Below, piece after piece: positions 41,499 to 55,163 of a DNA stretch of 64,000 nucleotides. The notes beneath the pieces are model-generated. The model had not been told where the DNA came from. It was given only the letters and a program-made list of their open reading frames with translations, and searched no databases. A program made the position numbers and the translations under genes. The stretch's first letter is position 1. Each line of letters begins with the position of its first letter. This DNA comes from an uncultured Salinicoccus sp. (GTDB lineage: Bacteria > Bacillota > Bacilli > Staphylococcales > Salinicoccaceae), in the NCBI GenBank assembly GCA_947494965.1, contig CANLWV010000011.1, positions 1-64,000 of the forward strand. The letters run 5' to 3'.

Positions 41499-42947
41499 AT
41501 GTATCAACACGAAGATGACAGTTTCATGCTGCACACCGATCTATATCAAATCAACATGGGCAAGACCTATTTGGAGCAAGGGCTTGAGGACCGTACAGCG
41601 GTGTTCGACCTGTATTTCCGGAATATGCCATTTGACAATGGCTATGCGGTCTTTGCCGGACTGCAGCGCATCATCAATTTCCTGAGCAACCTGAAATTTA
41701 CAGAAAGTGACATCGATTATCTGCGCACCATCGGCTATGAGGAGACTTTCCTCGACTACCTCAAAGATCTGAGGTTCACCGGCAAGGTGCGTGCTGTCGA
41801 GGAGGGGGAGGTCGTCTTCAGCAACATGCCGCTCGTGCAGGTTGAAGCGCCCATCATAGAGGCTCAGCTTGTCGAAACCGCATTGCTCAATATCGTCAAT
41901 TTCCAGACGCTCATCGCCACAAAGGCGAGCCGCATGCGCCAAGTCGTGCCGAATGACATGCTGATGGAATTCGGTACACGCCGAGCCCATGAGTTCGATG
42001 CGGCCCTATGGGGGGCGCGGGCGGCCGTCATAGGCGGCTTTGATGCCACGAGTAATGTCCGCGCAGCGAAGCTGTTTGGACTGGAGGCGAGCGGCACGCA
42101 TGCGCATTCCATGATACAGGCCTATGGCGACGATTATGAAGCGTTCAAGGCATATGCAGAAACCCATAAAAACTGCGTCTTCCTCGTGGACACGTTTGAT
42201 ACGTTGAAGTCCGGCGTGCCAAATGCCATCCGTGTGGCGAAGGAGTACGGCGATAAGATCAATTTCATCGGCATCCGACTGGATTCCGGGGATATCGCCT
42301 ATTTATCAAAAGAAGCCCGTAAGATGCTGGATGAAGCAGGTTTGACGGAGGCCAAGATCATCGTCTCGAACGACCTGGATGAAATGACGATCCTGTCATT
42401 GTTATCCCAAGGTGCGAAAGTAGACGGCTGGGGCATCGGGACCAAATTGATAACAGCCTTCGACCAGCCTGCGCTCGGAGCAGTCTATAAGCTTGTGGCG
42501 ATTGAAAATGAGGCAGGCGAACTTGAAAACAGGATAAAAATTTCGGGGAACCCCGAAAAGGTGACGACGCCCGGCAAGAAGAACGTCTACAGGATCATCA
42601 ACCGCAATACCGGCATGTCAGAAGGTGAATACATCACTCACTTCGGGGAAGAGATGAAGGAAGATCCCCTACTGATGTTCCACCCGCTCCATACGATGAA
42701 GCGTAAGCTTATCCGTTCGTATGAAGCCGTGGAACTGATGAAGGATATATTTGTCGACGGCGAATGTGTGTACGAACAGGAGACAATCGATGATATTAAA
42801 GCCCGGCACGCCGCAAGCCTCAAAGTGTTGTGGGAAGAATATCAACGCTTCTTGAACCCGGAGGAGTACCCGGTCGACTTGTCGAAGGAACTGTGGCAGA
42901 TAAAACAGGATCTTATAGAAGAAGCAAGCAATAAAAAATTGGAGTAA
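41499..42947 (+). CDS. pncB: Nicotinate phosphoribosyltransferase
   Basis: Predicted 482-residue enzyme joining nicotinate and PRPP to nicotinate mononucleotide with ATP use. Family features: [18 protein letters not shown] at the N-terminus, [18 protein letters not shown], the phosphorylated His region [15 protein letters not shown] and [25 protein letters not shown] precedes ATG at 41499; the longer frame from 41406 lacks a site. It is followed after 7 bp by nadE, giving a salvage operon. Confidence 0.96.
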   Translation: MYQHEDDSFMLHTDLYQINMGKTYLEQGLEDRTAVFDLYFRNMPFDNGYAVFAGLQRIINFLSNLKFTESDIDYLRTIGYEETFLDYLKDLRFTGKVRAVEEGEVVFSNMPLVQVEAPIIEAQLVETALLNIVNFQTLIATKASRMRQVVPNDMLMEFGTRRAHEFDAALWGARAAVIGGFDATSNVRAAKLFGLEASGTHAHSMIQAYGDDYEAFKAYAETHKNCVFLVDTFDTLKSGVPNAIRVAKEYGDKINFIGIRLDSGDIAYLSKEARKMLDEAGLTEAKIIVSNDLDEMTILSLLSQGAKVDGWGIGTKLITAFDQPALGAVYKLVAIENEAGELENRIKISGNPEKVTTPGKKNVYRIINRNTGMSEGEYITHFGEEMKEDPLLMFHPLHTMKRKLIRSYEAVELMKDIFVDGECVYEQETIDDIKARHAASLKVLWEEYQRFLNPEEYPVDLSKELWQIKQDLIEEASNKKLE

Positions 42948-42954
42948 GGAAGTG

Positions 42955-43797
42955 ATGCAAATGTTGCAGCAGGAAATAGTGGAGAAACTTCATGCCAAAC
43001 CCCAAATAGAACCTGAAAGTGAAGCGCGTGAGATCATTGATTTCATTAAGGAGTATGCGCTGAAGCACCCGTTCATCAAGTCGTTCGTGCTCGGCATCTC
43101 AGGCGGCCAGGACTCGACCCTGCTCGGCAGATTGGCGCAAATGGCCACAGATGAGCTGAATGAGGAACACGAGGGGGAATATGCATTTCATGCATTGCGC
43201 CTGCCCTATGGGAAACAGAATGATGAACAGGATGCCATCGATGCACTGGATTTCATCCAGCCGACCCACAGGGCGACAATTGATATAAAACCTGCCGTTG
43301 ATGCAAGCATCGCCTCCCTGCATGAGGCAGATTACGAATTGAGTGATTTCGTCGAAGGCAATGAAAAGGCGAGGGAGCGCATGAAGGCCCAGTACGCTGT
43401 CGCCGCTGCAACAGGCGGTGTGGTACTCGGTGCCGATCATGCAGCTGAAGCCATAACGGGCTTCTATACAAAGTATGGTGACGGTGCAGCGGACCTCATG
43501 CCGCTCTATGGCTTGAACAAACGCCAGGGCAAGCAGATCATGGAATATCTGGGCGCCCCGGACCACCTCGTCAATAAAGTGCCGACAGCAGACTTAGAAG
43601 ACGACCGGCCGATGATCGGGGATGAAGAGGCACTTGGCGTCACATATGATGCGATTGATGATTTCCTGGAAGGACGCGAAGTGTCACCGGCGGACTACAG
43701 GACCATCACCGGGTGGTATAAGCGGACGCAGCACAAACGCGACCTCCCGTATCATAGGTATAACCGACCTGCTTATGACCCGGCGGATACCAATTAA
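42955..43797 (+). CDS. nadE: Ammonia-dependent NAD synthetase
   Basis: Predicted 280-residue enzyme that amidates deamido-NAD to NAD with ammonia and ATP. The PP-loop [19 protein letters not shown] is at about residue 45; [23 protein letters not shown] and [16 protein letters not shown] match the family. It has no glutaminase domain. AAGGAA precedes the start; an ATG two codons later is also possible. Completes the PncA-PncB-NadE route (NadD must be elsewhere). Confidence 0.96.
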   Translation: MQMLQQEIVEKLHAKPQIEPESEAREIIDFIKEYALKHPFIKSFVLGISGGQDSTLLGRLAQMATDELNEEHEGEYAFHALRLPYGKQNDEQDAIDALDFIQPTHRATIDIKPAVDASIASLHEADYELSDFVEGNEKARERMKAQYAVAAATGGVVLGADHAAEAITGFYTKYGDGAADLMPLYGLNKRQGKQIMEYLGAPDHLVNKVPTADLEDDRPMIGDEEALGVTYDAIDDFLEGREVSPADYRTITGWYKRTQHKRDLPYHRYNRPAYDPADTN

Positions 43798-43823
43798 AAC
43801 TCAGATTAGAAAGGTAGAATGGA

Positions 43824-44468
43824 ATGATTGCAACTATATCTGAAAACCCCTGGCTGATGGTGCTGGTCATATTCGTCATCAATATCATTTATGTCAGCTT
43901 TCTGACGATGCGGACAATCGCGACCCTGAAAGGCTACCGTTATACGGCAGCAAGCTTCAGCATCATGGAGACGTTGGTCTATGTCATCGGCCTTGGTCTC
44001 GTACTTGAGAACCTGGACCAATTCCAGAACGTCATCGCCTATGCCCTTGGTTTCGGGGCAGGGATCCTTGTTGGACTGAAGATTGAAGAGAAGCTGGCGC
44101 TCGGCTATTTGGTCGTAAATGTCATTACAGCTGAAAAGGATAAGGACTTGCCGACCAACATACGGGATTTGGGTTATGGGGTGACCCATGGCTATCAATA
44201 TGGCCGCGACGGTCAGCGCACGACGATGCAGATATTGACACCGCGCAAATATGAACGGAAACTGATTGCGACCATCAAGGAACTCGATGAGAAGGCGTTC
44301 ATCATCGCCTATGAACCGAAGAACATCAACGGTGGTTTCTGGACTAAAGGAGTCAGGCGCAAACGCCTGAAGAACTACGAACCTGAAAATGTAGAAGAAG
44401 TATTGGAAGAAATCTACGAAGAAAAGGAACTGGAAGATGACAGACATGCCAAAAAAGAAGAAGTTTAG
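43824..44468 (+). CDS. UPF0316 / DUF2179 membrane protein
   Basis: Predicted 214-residue protein: three N-terminal membrane segments (residues 1-90), a DUF2179 domain ([24 protein letters not shown] ... [13 protein letters not shown]) and a charged coiled-coil tail. It belongs to the UPF0316 family, present at this spot in staphylococci. The function is unknown, though DUF2179 is a small PII-like ligand-binding fold by family knowledge. It overlaps the NETI gene by 32 bp. Confidence 0.92.
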   Translation: MIATISENPWLMVLVIFVINIIYVSFLTMRTIATLKGYRYTAASFSIMETLVYVIGLGLVLENLDQFQNVIAYALGFGAGILVGLKIEEKLALGYLVVNVITAEKDKDLPTNIRDLGYGVTHGYQYGRDGQRTTMQILTPRKYERKLIATIKELDEKAFIIAYEPKNINGGFWTKGVRRKRLKNYEPENVEEVLEEIYEEKELEDDRHAKKEEV

Positions 44469-44631
44469 AGTAGCGCGCGATGAATCACCGGCTGATTGCC
44501 TCGCGCGCATGCGGGAGGCGGGCTATACCCCCGTCCGCCGCATGGAGCAGCCAGTCTTCATCGAGCGGGTAGGCCGACGTGTGGTCGACCACCAGGAAAT
44601 TGTATTTGAAGGAAAAAGGATTGAAGAATAG
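44437..44631 (+). CDS. NETI motif-containing small protein
   Basis: Predicted 64-residue basic cytosolic protein of the NETI family ([37 protein letters not shown]). The name motif is not conserved exactly here, but length, pattern and place between the UPF0316 gene and purB fit. GGAACTGGAAG precedes the ATG. Function unknown. Its stop overlaps the terminator. Confidence 0.85.
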   Translation: MTDMPKKKKFRVARDESPADCLARMREAGYTPVRRMEQPVFIERVGRRVVDHQEIVFEGKRIEE

Positions 44632-44662
44632 ACGGATAAATCATTTTATCCGTCTATTTTTT
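44627..44662 (+). terminator. Terminator after the NETI gene
   Basis: AATAGACGGATAAA pairs with TTTATCCGTCTATT (44627-44658) across a 4-nt loop, with further T residues. It separates the upstream unit from purB. Confidence 0.92.
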
Positions 44663-44696
44663 CGAACGTTTTTAAAATATTAATATAAAACGTTCG
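44663..44696. promoter_or_regulatory. Inverted PurBox-like pair upstream of purB
   Basis: CGAACGTTTT (44663-44672) and AAAACGTTCG (44687-44696) form a 10-bp inverted repeat 14 bp apart with CGAA cores, as in PurR operators of Bacillus and Staphylococcus. The right half reaches the -35 region of the purB promoter (-10 TATAAT at 44715-44720). Confidence 0.75.
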
Positions 44697-44752
44697 TTTT
44701 CTGATATATTTTGTTATAATAAGATAGAAATAAATCTAAGGAGTGTTTATGT

Positions 44753-46048
44753 ATGATCTCCCGTTATTCACGTGAAGAGATGTCAAATATCTGGACAGAA
44801 GAAAACCGTTTTGAGGCATGGCTCGAAGTTGAGATACTCGCTTCAGAAGCATGGGCGGAGCTCGGTTACATACCAAAGTCGGAAGTGCAGGAAATCAGAA
44901 AGAATGCAAAGATCGATGTGGAGCGCATCAAAGAAATAGAGATGGAAACACGCCATGATGTCGTCGCATTTACGCGGCAAGTATCTGAAACGCTTGGAGA
45001 GGAGCGCAAGTGGGTCCATTATGGCCTGACCTCGACGGATGTCGTCGACACAGCACAAAGCTACCTCATCAAGCAGGCGAATGAGATTATAGAAAAAGAC
45101 CTTGAAGCCTTCATCGAAGTACTCGGGGAAAAGGCAAAAGCGCATAAGAAGACATTGATGATGGGACGTACCCACGGCGTCCATGCAGAACCGACGACAT
45201 TCGGCATCAAAATGGCATTATGGTATATGGAAATGAAACGCAATCTCGAACGGTTCAAAAACGTCCGTAAAGAAGTGGAAGTCGGCAAAATGAGCGGGGC
45301 GGTGGGTACTTTCGCCAATATACCACCTGAAGTAGAAAGTTATGTATGTGAACACCTCGGACTCGGGGCAGCTGAAGTCTCCACACAGACACTGCAGCGC
45401 GACCGTCATGCCTACTATATTGCGACGCTTGGATTGATTGCGACATCCATCGAAAAGTTTGCAGTAGAGATACGTGGCTTGCAGAAGACGGAAACACGTG
45501 AAGTCGAAGAGGCATTCGCCAAAGGCCAAAAAGGTTCAAGCGCCATGCCGCACAAACGCAATCCGATCGGCAGCGAGAATGTGACTGGATTGTCCCGGGT
45601 GATCCGCGGCTACATCACGACCGCCTATGAGAACGTGCCGCTCTGGCATGAACGTGACATCTCCCACTCCTCTGCGGAACGCATCATGATGCCGGACGTC
45701 ACCATCGCACTCGACTACATGCTCGGGCGTTTCACGAACATCGTCCGCAACTTGACTGTGTTTGAAGATAACATGAAAGCGAACATCGACAAGACCTTCG
45801 GCCTGGTCTACTCCCAGCGCGTCATGCTTACGCTGATCGATAAAGGGCTTGTGCGTGAAGAAGCGTATGATCTCGTGCAGCCGAAGGCGATGGAATCATG
45901 GGAGACGAAAGTGCCTTTCCGTGAACTTGTGGAAGGGGATGAACGCATCCAGGAATTGTTGTCACCAGAAGAAATCGAGGACTGCTTCGATGAAACGCAT
46001 CACTTAAAACGCGTTGACATCATCTTCAAGAGGGCAGGTTTGGAATAA
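44753..46048 (+). CDS. purB: Adenylosuccinate lyase
   Basis: Predicted 431-residue lyase acting twice in purine synthesis (SAICAR to AICAR, adenylosuccinate to AMP). Family features: catalytic His region [29 protein letters not shown] block and the signature [24 protein letters not shown] precedes the ATG. It is monocistronic behind PurR-type boxes, so guanine/PRPP-responsive control is expected. Confidence 0.97.
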   Translation: MISRYSREEMSNIWTEENRFEAWLEVEILASEAWAELGYIPKSEVQEIRKNAKIDVERIKEIEMETRHDVVAFTRQVSETLGEERKWVHYGLTSTDVVDTAQSYLIKQANEIIEKDLEAFIEVLGEKAKAHKKTLMMGRTHGVHAEPTTFGIKMALWYMEMKRNLERFKNVRKEVEVGKMSGAVGTFANIPPEVESYVCEHLGLGAAEVSTQTLQRDRHAYYIATLGLIATSIEKFAVEIRGLQKTETREVEEAFAKGQKGSSAMPHKRNPIGSENVTGLSRVIRGYITTAYENVPLWHERDISHSSAERIMMPDVTIALDYMLGRFTNIVRNLTVFEDNMKANIDKTFGLVYSQRVMLTLIDKGLVREEAYDLVQPKAMESWETKVPFRELVEGDERIQELLSPEEIEDCFDETHHLKRVDIIFKRAGLE

Positions 46049-46110
46049 GTGTGCATTGGATGCCTGAAATATGATAATCTGAAACCAAAAGGGAACAAGG
46101 GAGCTTTTTG

Positions 46111-46797
46111 ATGGGTAGATTATTGAAGTTCATGGTGCTGTTTCTGTTGGTTCTCCAAGCAGCCGCCTGCAGCAGAGGATTGGAAGAGGCTGAGACTCGA
46201 CCGCACGAGACATTCGATCGGACCTATGAACCGGCTGAAATCGGTAGGCTTCAAGCAGTGCCGGATATAGAAGTGGTTGACGGCCTGACCTATGTCGACG
46301 GCATACTTATAGCCAACAAAGAATATGCCTTGCCAAAAGACTACAATCCTGGACTGCAGCCGGAAGTGGTCGAATCCTATAAGCAGATGTTCCGTGATGG
46401 GGCTGAGGAAGGACTTGATTTCATCCTGGTCAGCGGGTTCAGGTCCTACGATTATCAAGTCGGCCTGTACAATAGATATGTGGCAAGGGAAGGCAAGGAA
46501 GCGGCCGACCGCTACAGTGCCCGGCCGGGGCACTCGGAACATCAGACCGGCCTGACGATAGATGTGGGATCGGCGGAGAGCACTGCAAATCTGAAGACGG
46601 AATTCGGGGAGACGCCCGAATACGAATGGATGAAAGATGTGGCCCATGAGTACGGCTTCATCGTCCGCTACCCTGAAGGCAAAGAAGACATTACAGGGTA
46701 TATGTACGAACCATGGCACCTGCGCTATGTCGGAGATGAAGCGGAAGCGATATACGAAAGCGGGCTGTCTCTTGAAGAATATCTTGGCATCGACTAG
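46111..46797 (+). CDS. VanY-like D-alanyl-D-alanine carboxypeptidase lipoprotein
   Basis: Predicted 228-residue lipoprotein (signal peptide ending LQAAAC) with an M15B (VanY) carboxypeptidase domain. Visible: LVSGFRSYDYQVGLY, the zinc motif GHSEHQTGLTIDVGS (His and Asp ligands), EYEWMKDVAHEYGFIVRYPEGKE and the third ligand in EPWHLRYVG. It would trim the terminal D-Ala of peptidoglycan stems outside the membrane. Vancomycin resistance is not implied. A TTG at 46108 precedes the ATG chosen. Confidence 0.92.
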   Translation: MGRLLKFMVLFLLVLQAAACSRGLEEAETRPHETFDRTYEPAEIGRLQAVPDIEVVDGLTYVDGILIANKEYALPKDYNPGLQPEVVESYKQMFRDGAEEGLDFILVSGFRSYDYQVGLYNRYVAREGKEAADRYSARPGHSEHQTGLTIDVGSAESTANLKTEFGETPEYEWMKDVAHEYGFIVRYPEGKEDITGYMYEPWHLRYVGDEAEAIYESGLSLEEYLGID

Positions 46798-46802
46798 AAT
46801 GA

Positions 46803-46832
46803 CCTGGGCCCTTAGGCCCAGGCCTTTTTTTT
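46803..46832 (+). terminator. Terminator after the VanY-like gene
   Basis: CCTGGGCC (46803-46810) pairs with GGCCCAGG (46815-46822) across a 4-nt loop, followed by an eight-T run. Confidence 0.92.
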
Positions 46833-46923
46833 ATTCGCAGCTTCTGAAATCGTCCATATAGCAGGCCAGGAGGCCCGTAAAAATGCTATAATATGTATAT
46901 GAATTTTGATGGGGGTTTTGTAT

Positions 46924-47592
46924 ATGATGGAAGAGTGCAGGCATGTATTTAAACTGGATCCGGCTGAAGAAATCGGGGATGAGGCACTGGCCCGCATCTG
47001 TGAATCCAATACAGACGCGATAATCATCGGCGGGACAGATAACATCACTGAAGACAACGTACTCAATCTTATGGCACGTGTCAGGCGGTTTGCAGTGCCA
47101 CTGGCGCTTGAAGTCACCTCACCTGAGGCAGTCATACCGGGATTTGACCACTATTTCATTCCAGCGGTATTCAATACTTGGGACATCAAGTGGCAGCATG
47201 GCATCATGCTGGATGCATTGGCGGACTATGGGCATCTGCTCGATTATGATGAAGTCTCCCTGCTGCCGTACCTCATCATGAACCCCGACAGCAAAGCGTT
47301 CAAGAAAGCACAGGGCAGGGAAATTACGGATGAGATGTTGCCCCATTACATCAACATGCTGGATAAACTATATCAAGTACCCTACATATATATCGAGTAC
47401 AGCGGCATGTACGGAGACCCTGAACTGATGAAGCGCGTGCGTGAACATACAACCCGTTCCCACATAATATATGGCGGCGGGATATCGACTAGGGGACAGG
47501 CAGAGGAAATGGCGGAGCATGCCGATACAATCGTCGTCGGCAACGTCATATACGATAGTGTGAAGAAAGCATTAAAGACAATCATAAAATAA
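46924..47592 (+). CDS. pcrB: Heptaprenylglyceryl phosphate synthase
   Basis: Predicted 222-residue TIM-barrel prenyltransferase joining heptaprenyl diphosphate to sn-glycerol-1-phosphate, an archaeal-style lipid step found in Firmicutes. Typical parts: KLDPAEEI, AIIIGGTDNIT, PYIYIEYSGMYGDP and IIYGGGISTRGQAEEMA. ATG at 46924 has GGGGG at 8 bases; earlier in-frame starts are too close to it. First gene of the conserved block pcrB-pcrA-ligA-camS, 15 bp before pcrA. Confidence 0.93.
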   Translation: MMEECRHVFKLDPAEEIGDEALARICESNTDAIIIGGTDNITEDNVLNLMARVRRFAVPLALEVTSPEAVIPGFDHYFIPAVFNTWDIKWQHGIMLDALADYGHLLDYDEVSLLPYLIMNPDSKAFKKAQGREITDEMLPHYINMLDKLYQVPYIYIEYSGMYGDPELMKRVREHTTRSHIIYGGGISTRGQAEEMAEHADTIVVGNVIYDSVKKALKTIIK

Positions 47593-47607
47593 ATTGGAGT
47601 TTTGGAT

Positions 47608-49770
47608 ATGGATCTCAGCTTGATGAACAAGGAACAGAAAAAAGCAATAAAGACTACAGAGGGCCCGCTTCTGATCATGGCCGGGGCAGGAAGCGGCAAG
47701 ACGCGCGTCCTGACGCACCGCATCGCCTATCTGCTCGGCGAGAAGGAAGTGCCGTCACGCAACATCCTTGCGATCACTTTTACGAATAAGGCAGCGCGCG
47801 AAATGAAGGAGCGGGTGGCAGCCCTTGTCGGCGGTGGGGCGGCGAGCATGTGGATATCAACCTTCCACTCCATGTGTGTCCGCATACTAAGGAGCAACAT
47901 CAACTACATCGGATATGAAAACAGCTTCTCGATCCTGGATCCGACAGATCAGAAATCGGTGATTAAAGATATCCTGAAGCGGCGCAATCTGGATGTCAAG
48001 CAGCACAACCCGAGAAACATCATCGGCTACATATCAGACAAGAAGAACCAACTCATCAAACCGGACCAGGCAATCAGTGAAGCGGCATCCTATCCGGATA
48101 CCCTCTACAGTGAAATGTACAGCGACTATCAGCGCATCCTCTACCGCAACAGTGCACTTGATTTTGATGACCTGATAATGCTGACGATAGAACTATTCGA
48201 TAAGGAACCGAAAGTGCTTGAACATTACCAGAATCGTTTCCAATATATACACGTGGATGAGTATCAGGATACAAACCACGCACAATACCGGCTCATCAGC
48301 CAACTGGCGGAAAAATACCGCAATATATGCGTCGTCGGCGATTCCGATCAGTCGATCTATAAATTCCGCGGGGCAGATATTTCAAACATCCTCAACTTTG
48401 AGGATGATTACCCGGAAGCGACCGTCATAACGCTCGAGCAGAACTACCGCTCAAGCAAGAACATACTGGATGCCGCGAACGCGGTCATAGAAAACAATAC
48501 AGAACGAAAACCAAAGGCACTGCGTACCGCCAGGGACGGCGGGCCGAAACTGCAGCTCATGGTGTCGGATTCGGAGCGTGGTGAGGCGGAAACGATCATC
48601 GGCAACATCCAATCACTCTCCGGGGAGCATTCCTACAGCGATATGGCCGTGCTGTACCGGACCAACGCCCAATCACGTGCCATAGAGGATGCCTTGGTCA
48701 AATCGAACATCCCCTACAAGATGGTGGGCGGGATGAAATTCTACGACCGTAAGGAAATCAAGGATCTCATGAGTTATCTGAAGGTGATATTGAATCCGAA
48801 TGATGACATCAGTTTCGAGCGCATCGTCAACACACCAAAGCGTGGCCTTGGGCCGAAGACGATCGATAAGCTGAAGGCCCATGGCCAGAACACGGGCATC
48901 AGTATATTTGAAGCAATCAAGGAATCCGATTTCATCGGTATACCGAAGACAGCGGTCGTCAAACTCATGGGGCTTGTCGATCTGCTGGAGGGCCTGAAGC
49001 ACAAATCGCGCTTCCTGACGATCACGGAACTTGTGGACGAAGTCTTAAAGCATAGTGGCTACAGGAAGATGCTTGAAGGGGAGAAGTCGATTGAAGCGAC
49101 AAGCCGGCTTGAGAACTTGGAAGAGTTTAAGACGGTCACCATGGAGTTCGATCGGGACAATGAAATATCCGACGAATTGCTCTTTACTTTCCTGAGTGAT
49201 ATGGCGCTCGTATCGGATCAGGACAGTGTGGAAGATGACTCGGGTGTGACGCTTATGACGATGCACGCCTCAAAAGGCCTGGAATTCAAAGTCGTCTTCG
49301 TAGTCGGACTGGAAGAAGGCATATTCCCATCGAGGCGGGTGGCCTATGATGATAGGGAACTCGAAGAGGAACGGAGGCTCATGTATGTTGCATTGACCCG
49401 GGCCGAAGATCGGCTATTCCTCTCACGTGCCAACAGCCGGATGATCTTCGGCAAGACGGAGTCGAATATCCAGAGCCGTTTCCTCTCTGAAATACCTGAG
49501 ACGCTTGTGGAGGGGAACGAAGCTGTTGGAGGTTCTGCTTCTGATGGCATGAAGAAAAGGAGCGGGAAGCCTAAAAGGAGCCGCGTGCTTACAAACAACA
49601 GTGGGGTCACTTTTTCAATTGGGGATAAAGTGGAACATAAAAAATTCGGTGACGGCATCATTTCCGGCATCAAAGGTGAAGGGGATAGCCAGGAGCTTGA
49701 TATCGTATTTACGAAAGCGGGAGTCAAACGTCTGCTCGCCAACTTTGCACCGATAGAGAAGAAGGAGTAG
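47608..49770 (+). CDS. pcrA: ATP-dependent DNA helicase PcrA
   Basis: Predicted 720-residue superfamily 1 (UvrD/PcrA) 3'-5' helicase for repair, plasmid replication and RecA removal. Motifs in order: Walker A MAGAGSGKTRVLTHR, FTNKAAREMKER, motif II VDEYQDTNHAQY, GDSDQSIYKFRGAD, LEQNYRSS and TMHASKGLEFKVVF; the C-terminal tail ends in the PcrA Tudor-like segment (GDKVEHKKFGDGIISGI). GGAG precedes ATG at 47608. The same transcript likely continues into ligA after 8 bp. Confidence 0.97.
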   Translation: MDLSLMNKEQKKAIKTTEGPLLIMAGAGSGKTRVLTHRIAYLLGEKEVPSRNILAITFTNKAAREMKERVAALVGGGAASMWISTFHSMCVRILRSNINYIGYENSFSILDPTDQKSVIKDILKRRNLDVKQHNPRNIIGYISDKKNQLIKPDQAISEAASYPDTLYSEMYSDYQRILYRNSALDFDDLIMLTIELFDKEPKVLEHYQNRFQYIHVDEYQDTNHAQYRLISQLAEKYRNICVVGDSDQSIYKFRGADISNILNFEDDYPEATVITLEQNYRSSKNILDAANAVIENNTERKPKALRTARDGGPKLQLMVSDSERGEAETIIGNIQSLSGEHSYSDMAVLYRTNAQSRAIEDALVKSNIPYKMVGGMKFYDRKEIKDLMSYLKVILNPNDDISFERIVNTPKRGLGPKTIDKLKAHGQNTGISIFEAIKESDFIGIPKTAVVKLMGLVDLLEGLKHKSRFLTITELVDEVLKHSGYRKMLEGEKSIEATSRLENLEEFKTVTMEFDRDNEISDELLFTFLSDMALVSDQDSVEDDSGVTLMTMHASKGLEFKVVFVVGLEEGIFPSRRVAYDDRELEEERRLMYVALTRAEDRLFLSRANSRMIFGKTESNIQSRFLSEIPETLVEGNEAVGGSASDGMKKRSGKPKRSRVLTNNSGVTFSIGDKVEHKKFGDGIISGIKGEGDSQELDIVFTKAGVKRLLANFAPIEKKE

Positions 49771-49775
49771 GTTGA

Positions 49776-52954
<3,179 letters not shown>

Positions 52955-52989
52955 AAAGATCCTCAGTCCAGAAAGGACTGAGGATCTTT
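52955..52989. terminator. Bidirectional terminator, camS / putP
   Basis: AAAGATCCTCAGTCC pairs with GGACTGAGGATCTTT (52955-52989) across a 5-nt loop. It lies between convergent genes. Confidence 0.93.
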
Positions 52990-53004
52990 GATGATATATC
53001 CTGT

Positions 53005-54564
53005 TTATCTGTTGTTTTTCAGGATGTCGGTTGTTTCGTCGAATTCGGCTTCCATTTCCTTCGTTATACCAGTGCCTCTAGTCATTTTACTTACTATGAC
53101 GGCGGCAAGTGTAGATACGATGACGCCAGGTATGATTTCATAAAGGCCTGTACCGAAAGTGCCTGCTGCAATCCAGATGATGACGGTCGCAGCCCCTGCA
53201 ATGATGGAAGATACAGCGCCGGAACGCGTAAGACCTTTCCAATGGAGGGACAGGACGACCAGTGGTCCGAATGCAGCACCGAATCCGGCCCAAGCGTTAG
53301 CTACGATGTTAAGGATCACGGATTCGTCATCCCATGCGATGATGATCGCTACGACTGCAACGAGGATGACGGATAGACGTCCCAGTAGGACGAAGTGCTG
53401 ATCCAGCTCTTCTTTTGTCTTAGATTCGTTCGATAGCGTCTTCCTTCTCATTATCTTATAGAAATCTTGGACAAGCGAGCTCGAAGTGACCAGCAGTTGG
53501 GACGAAATGGTGCTCATGATCGCCGCCAATATGGCTGCCAGGAAGAAACCACCGATAAGAGGGTGGAACAGCACTTGGCTCATCAGTATCAGAATGGTCT
53601 CGGGATCGGATACAGAGTTTGCTGTTGCGTCGGTGAACGCAATACCAAGCAGACCTGTTATGGTCGCCCCAAGTAGCGAGATGCCCATCCAGACGATGCC
53701 GATGCGACGCGCCTTAGGCACTATCTTGTGTGACTTGATGGACATGAAGCGCACAATGATGTGCGGTTGGCCGAAGTACCCAAAGCCCCAAGCGAGGTTG
53801 CTCAAGATGGTTATGAGTGAGACGCCACCGACAAATGACAAGTAGTTGATGTCAGCTGCGTTGCCAAGCTCCTCAATCTTGACGAATGGTTCGACGCCCT
53901 GACCCGTCAAATTCAGCCAAGCGACGATCGGAATCAAGAATATTGCGATAAACATGATCGTCCCCTGGAAGAAGTCGGTCAGACTGACTGCCAGGTAGCC
54001 ACCGAAGAATGTGTAGATGACGACAACACTGGCTGTAACGAACAGTCCCCAGTGGTAGGGAACGTTGAAGGCGCTCTCGAAGAGTTTACCTCCGGATACC
54101 ATTCCACTTGCAGTATAGACTGCAAAGAATATTACGATGACGACGCCTGAAACAATTTTCAGTATGTGCTGGTCGTCCTTAAAACGATTTTCAAAAAAGT
54201 CCGGAAGTGTAATGGAATCATTGGACACTTCAGAATAGACGCGGAGCCGTGGTGCGACAACCCAATAGTTGACATAGGCCCCTATGGTCAGACCGATGGC
54301 GATCCAAAGACTGGAAAGCCCGACGCTGTACATGCTGCCAGGCAGCCCCATCAGCATCCATCCGCTCATATCGGATGCCCCTGCCGATAACGCAGTTACC
54401 CAAGGGCCGATATTACGGCCACCGAGCATGTAACCGCTAAGATTGGATGTCGATTGCTTGTATGCATAGAATCCGATAATGATGAGGATCAAGAAGTAGA
54501 GACCCATCATTATGTACTCCTGCAATCCAGCTGTAAATGTGAATTGTGCTGAATTCAGTATCAT
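53005..54564 (-). CDS. putP: Sodium/proline symporter
   Basis: Predicted 519-residue SSSF-family transporter with about thirteen membrane segments. Family sites: [21 protein letters not shown] in segments 1-2, [20 protein letters not shown] and the sodium-site Ser/Thr run [18 protein letters not shown]. It imports proline as nutrient or osmolyte. GGGGGAGGAG precedes the ATG. Its reverse placement between camS and gatC is the usual staphylococcal arrangement. Confidence 0.96.
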   Translation of the reverse strand: MILNSAQFTFTAGLQEYIMMGLYFLILIIIGFYAYKQSTSNLSGYMLGGRNIGPWVTALSAGASDMSGWMLMGLPGSMYSVGLSSLWIAIGLTIGAYVNYWVVAPRLRVYSEVSNDSITLPDFFENRFKDDQHILKIVSGVVIVIFFAVYTASGMVSGGKLFESAFNVPYHWGLFVTASVVVIYTFFGGYLAVSLTDFFQGTIMFIAIFLIPIVAWLNLTGQGVEPFVKIEELGNAADINYLSFVGGVSLITILSNLAWGFGYFGQPHIIVRFMSIKSHKIVPKARRIGIVWMGISLLGATITGLLGIAFTDATANSVSDPETILILMSQVLFHPLIGGFFLAAILAAIMSTISSQLLVTSSSLVQDFYKIMRRKTLSNESKTKEELDQHFVLLGRLSVILVAVVAIIIAWDDESVILNIVANAWAGFGAAFGPLVVLSLHWKGLTRSGAVSSIIAGAATVIIWIAAGTFGTGLYEIIPGVIVSTLAAVIVSKMTRGTGITKEMEAEFDETTDILKNNR

Positions 54565-54861
54565 ATTTTATCTCCTCCCCCTTTGATACGATACAAAACC
54601 TAAAACGCCATTGCAAACAGTTTTCATGGATTTCCAATCCAAAACAAAGCAAAAACCTTGACGCTATAGGCCTGTAGTAAGTATAAAATTACACAGTTTT
54701 ATTATACTATAAAGAAGATTCATTAAAAGGAAAATTTAGAAAATAAAGAAAACTATTTTACACTTTTAGGGTCAAATCACCATAAATGTTGATTGAATGG
54801 ATTTCTACAATGATTTTTGTTAAAATTTAAATGTTGTTTATAAAGAAATGGAGGGAACATA
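54565..54861. other. Divergent promoter region of putP and gatCAB
   Basis: About 300 bp without a gene, very AT-rich in the right half. A forward promoter-like pair TTGACG (from 54658) and TATAAA lies 18 bp apart, far from gatC. Closer to gatC is the weaker pair TGGATT, 17 bp, TAAAAT. No T-box or other leader structure was recognised. Confidence 0.4.
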
Positions 54862-55152
54862 ATGTCCGAAATAAATGTGGATACAGTAAAACACGTTGCG
54901 AATCTCGCACGTATCGAAATGCAGGATGAAAAAGCTGCAGAAGCCCTCACGGAGGAATTGAGTAAAATCGTCGACTACGCCCATCTTCTTGATGAAGTGG
55001 ATTTGAGTTCGGCGGAACCGATGTTCCACGCTTTGGACTTGACGAATATACTGCGCGAAGACGTTGCAGGAGAGCCTTTGTCCCAGGAGGAAGCGATGCG
55101 CAATGCAAAATCAGTTGAAGATGGCCAATTTAAAGTGCCAAAAATGTTGTAA
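54862..55152 (+). CDS. gatC: Asp/Glu-tRNA amidotransferase subunit C
   Basis: Predicted 96-residue small subunit of GatCAB, which turns Glu-tRNA(Gln) and Asp-tRNA(Asn) into the correct amide forms. Typical pattern: [12 protein letters not shown] ... [25 protein letters not shown] ... LREDV. GGAGGG precedes the ATG. First gene of gatCAB; gatA follows after 11 bp. Confidence 0.96.
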   Translation: MSEINVDTVKHVANLARIEMQDEKAAEALTEELSKIVDYAHLLDEVDLSSAEPMFHALDLTNILREDVAGEPLSQEEAMRNAKSVEDGQFKVPKML

Positions 55153-55163
55153 GGAGGACTAAA

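Noticed and set aside
43806-44510. Reverse 234-codon open frame
   Set aside because: Antisense to the UPF0316 gene, with no ribosome-binding site or family features.
46111-46797. Glycopeptide resistance function from VanY-like and VanZ-like genes
   Set aside because: They lie 28 kb apart, without vanHAX or vanRS; both families are common chromosomal proteins without a resistance role.
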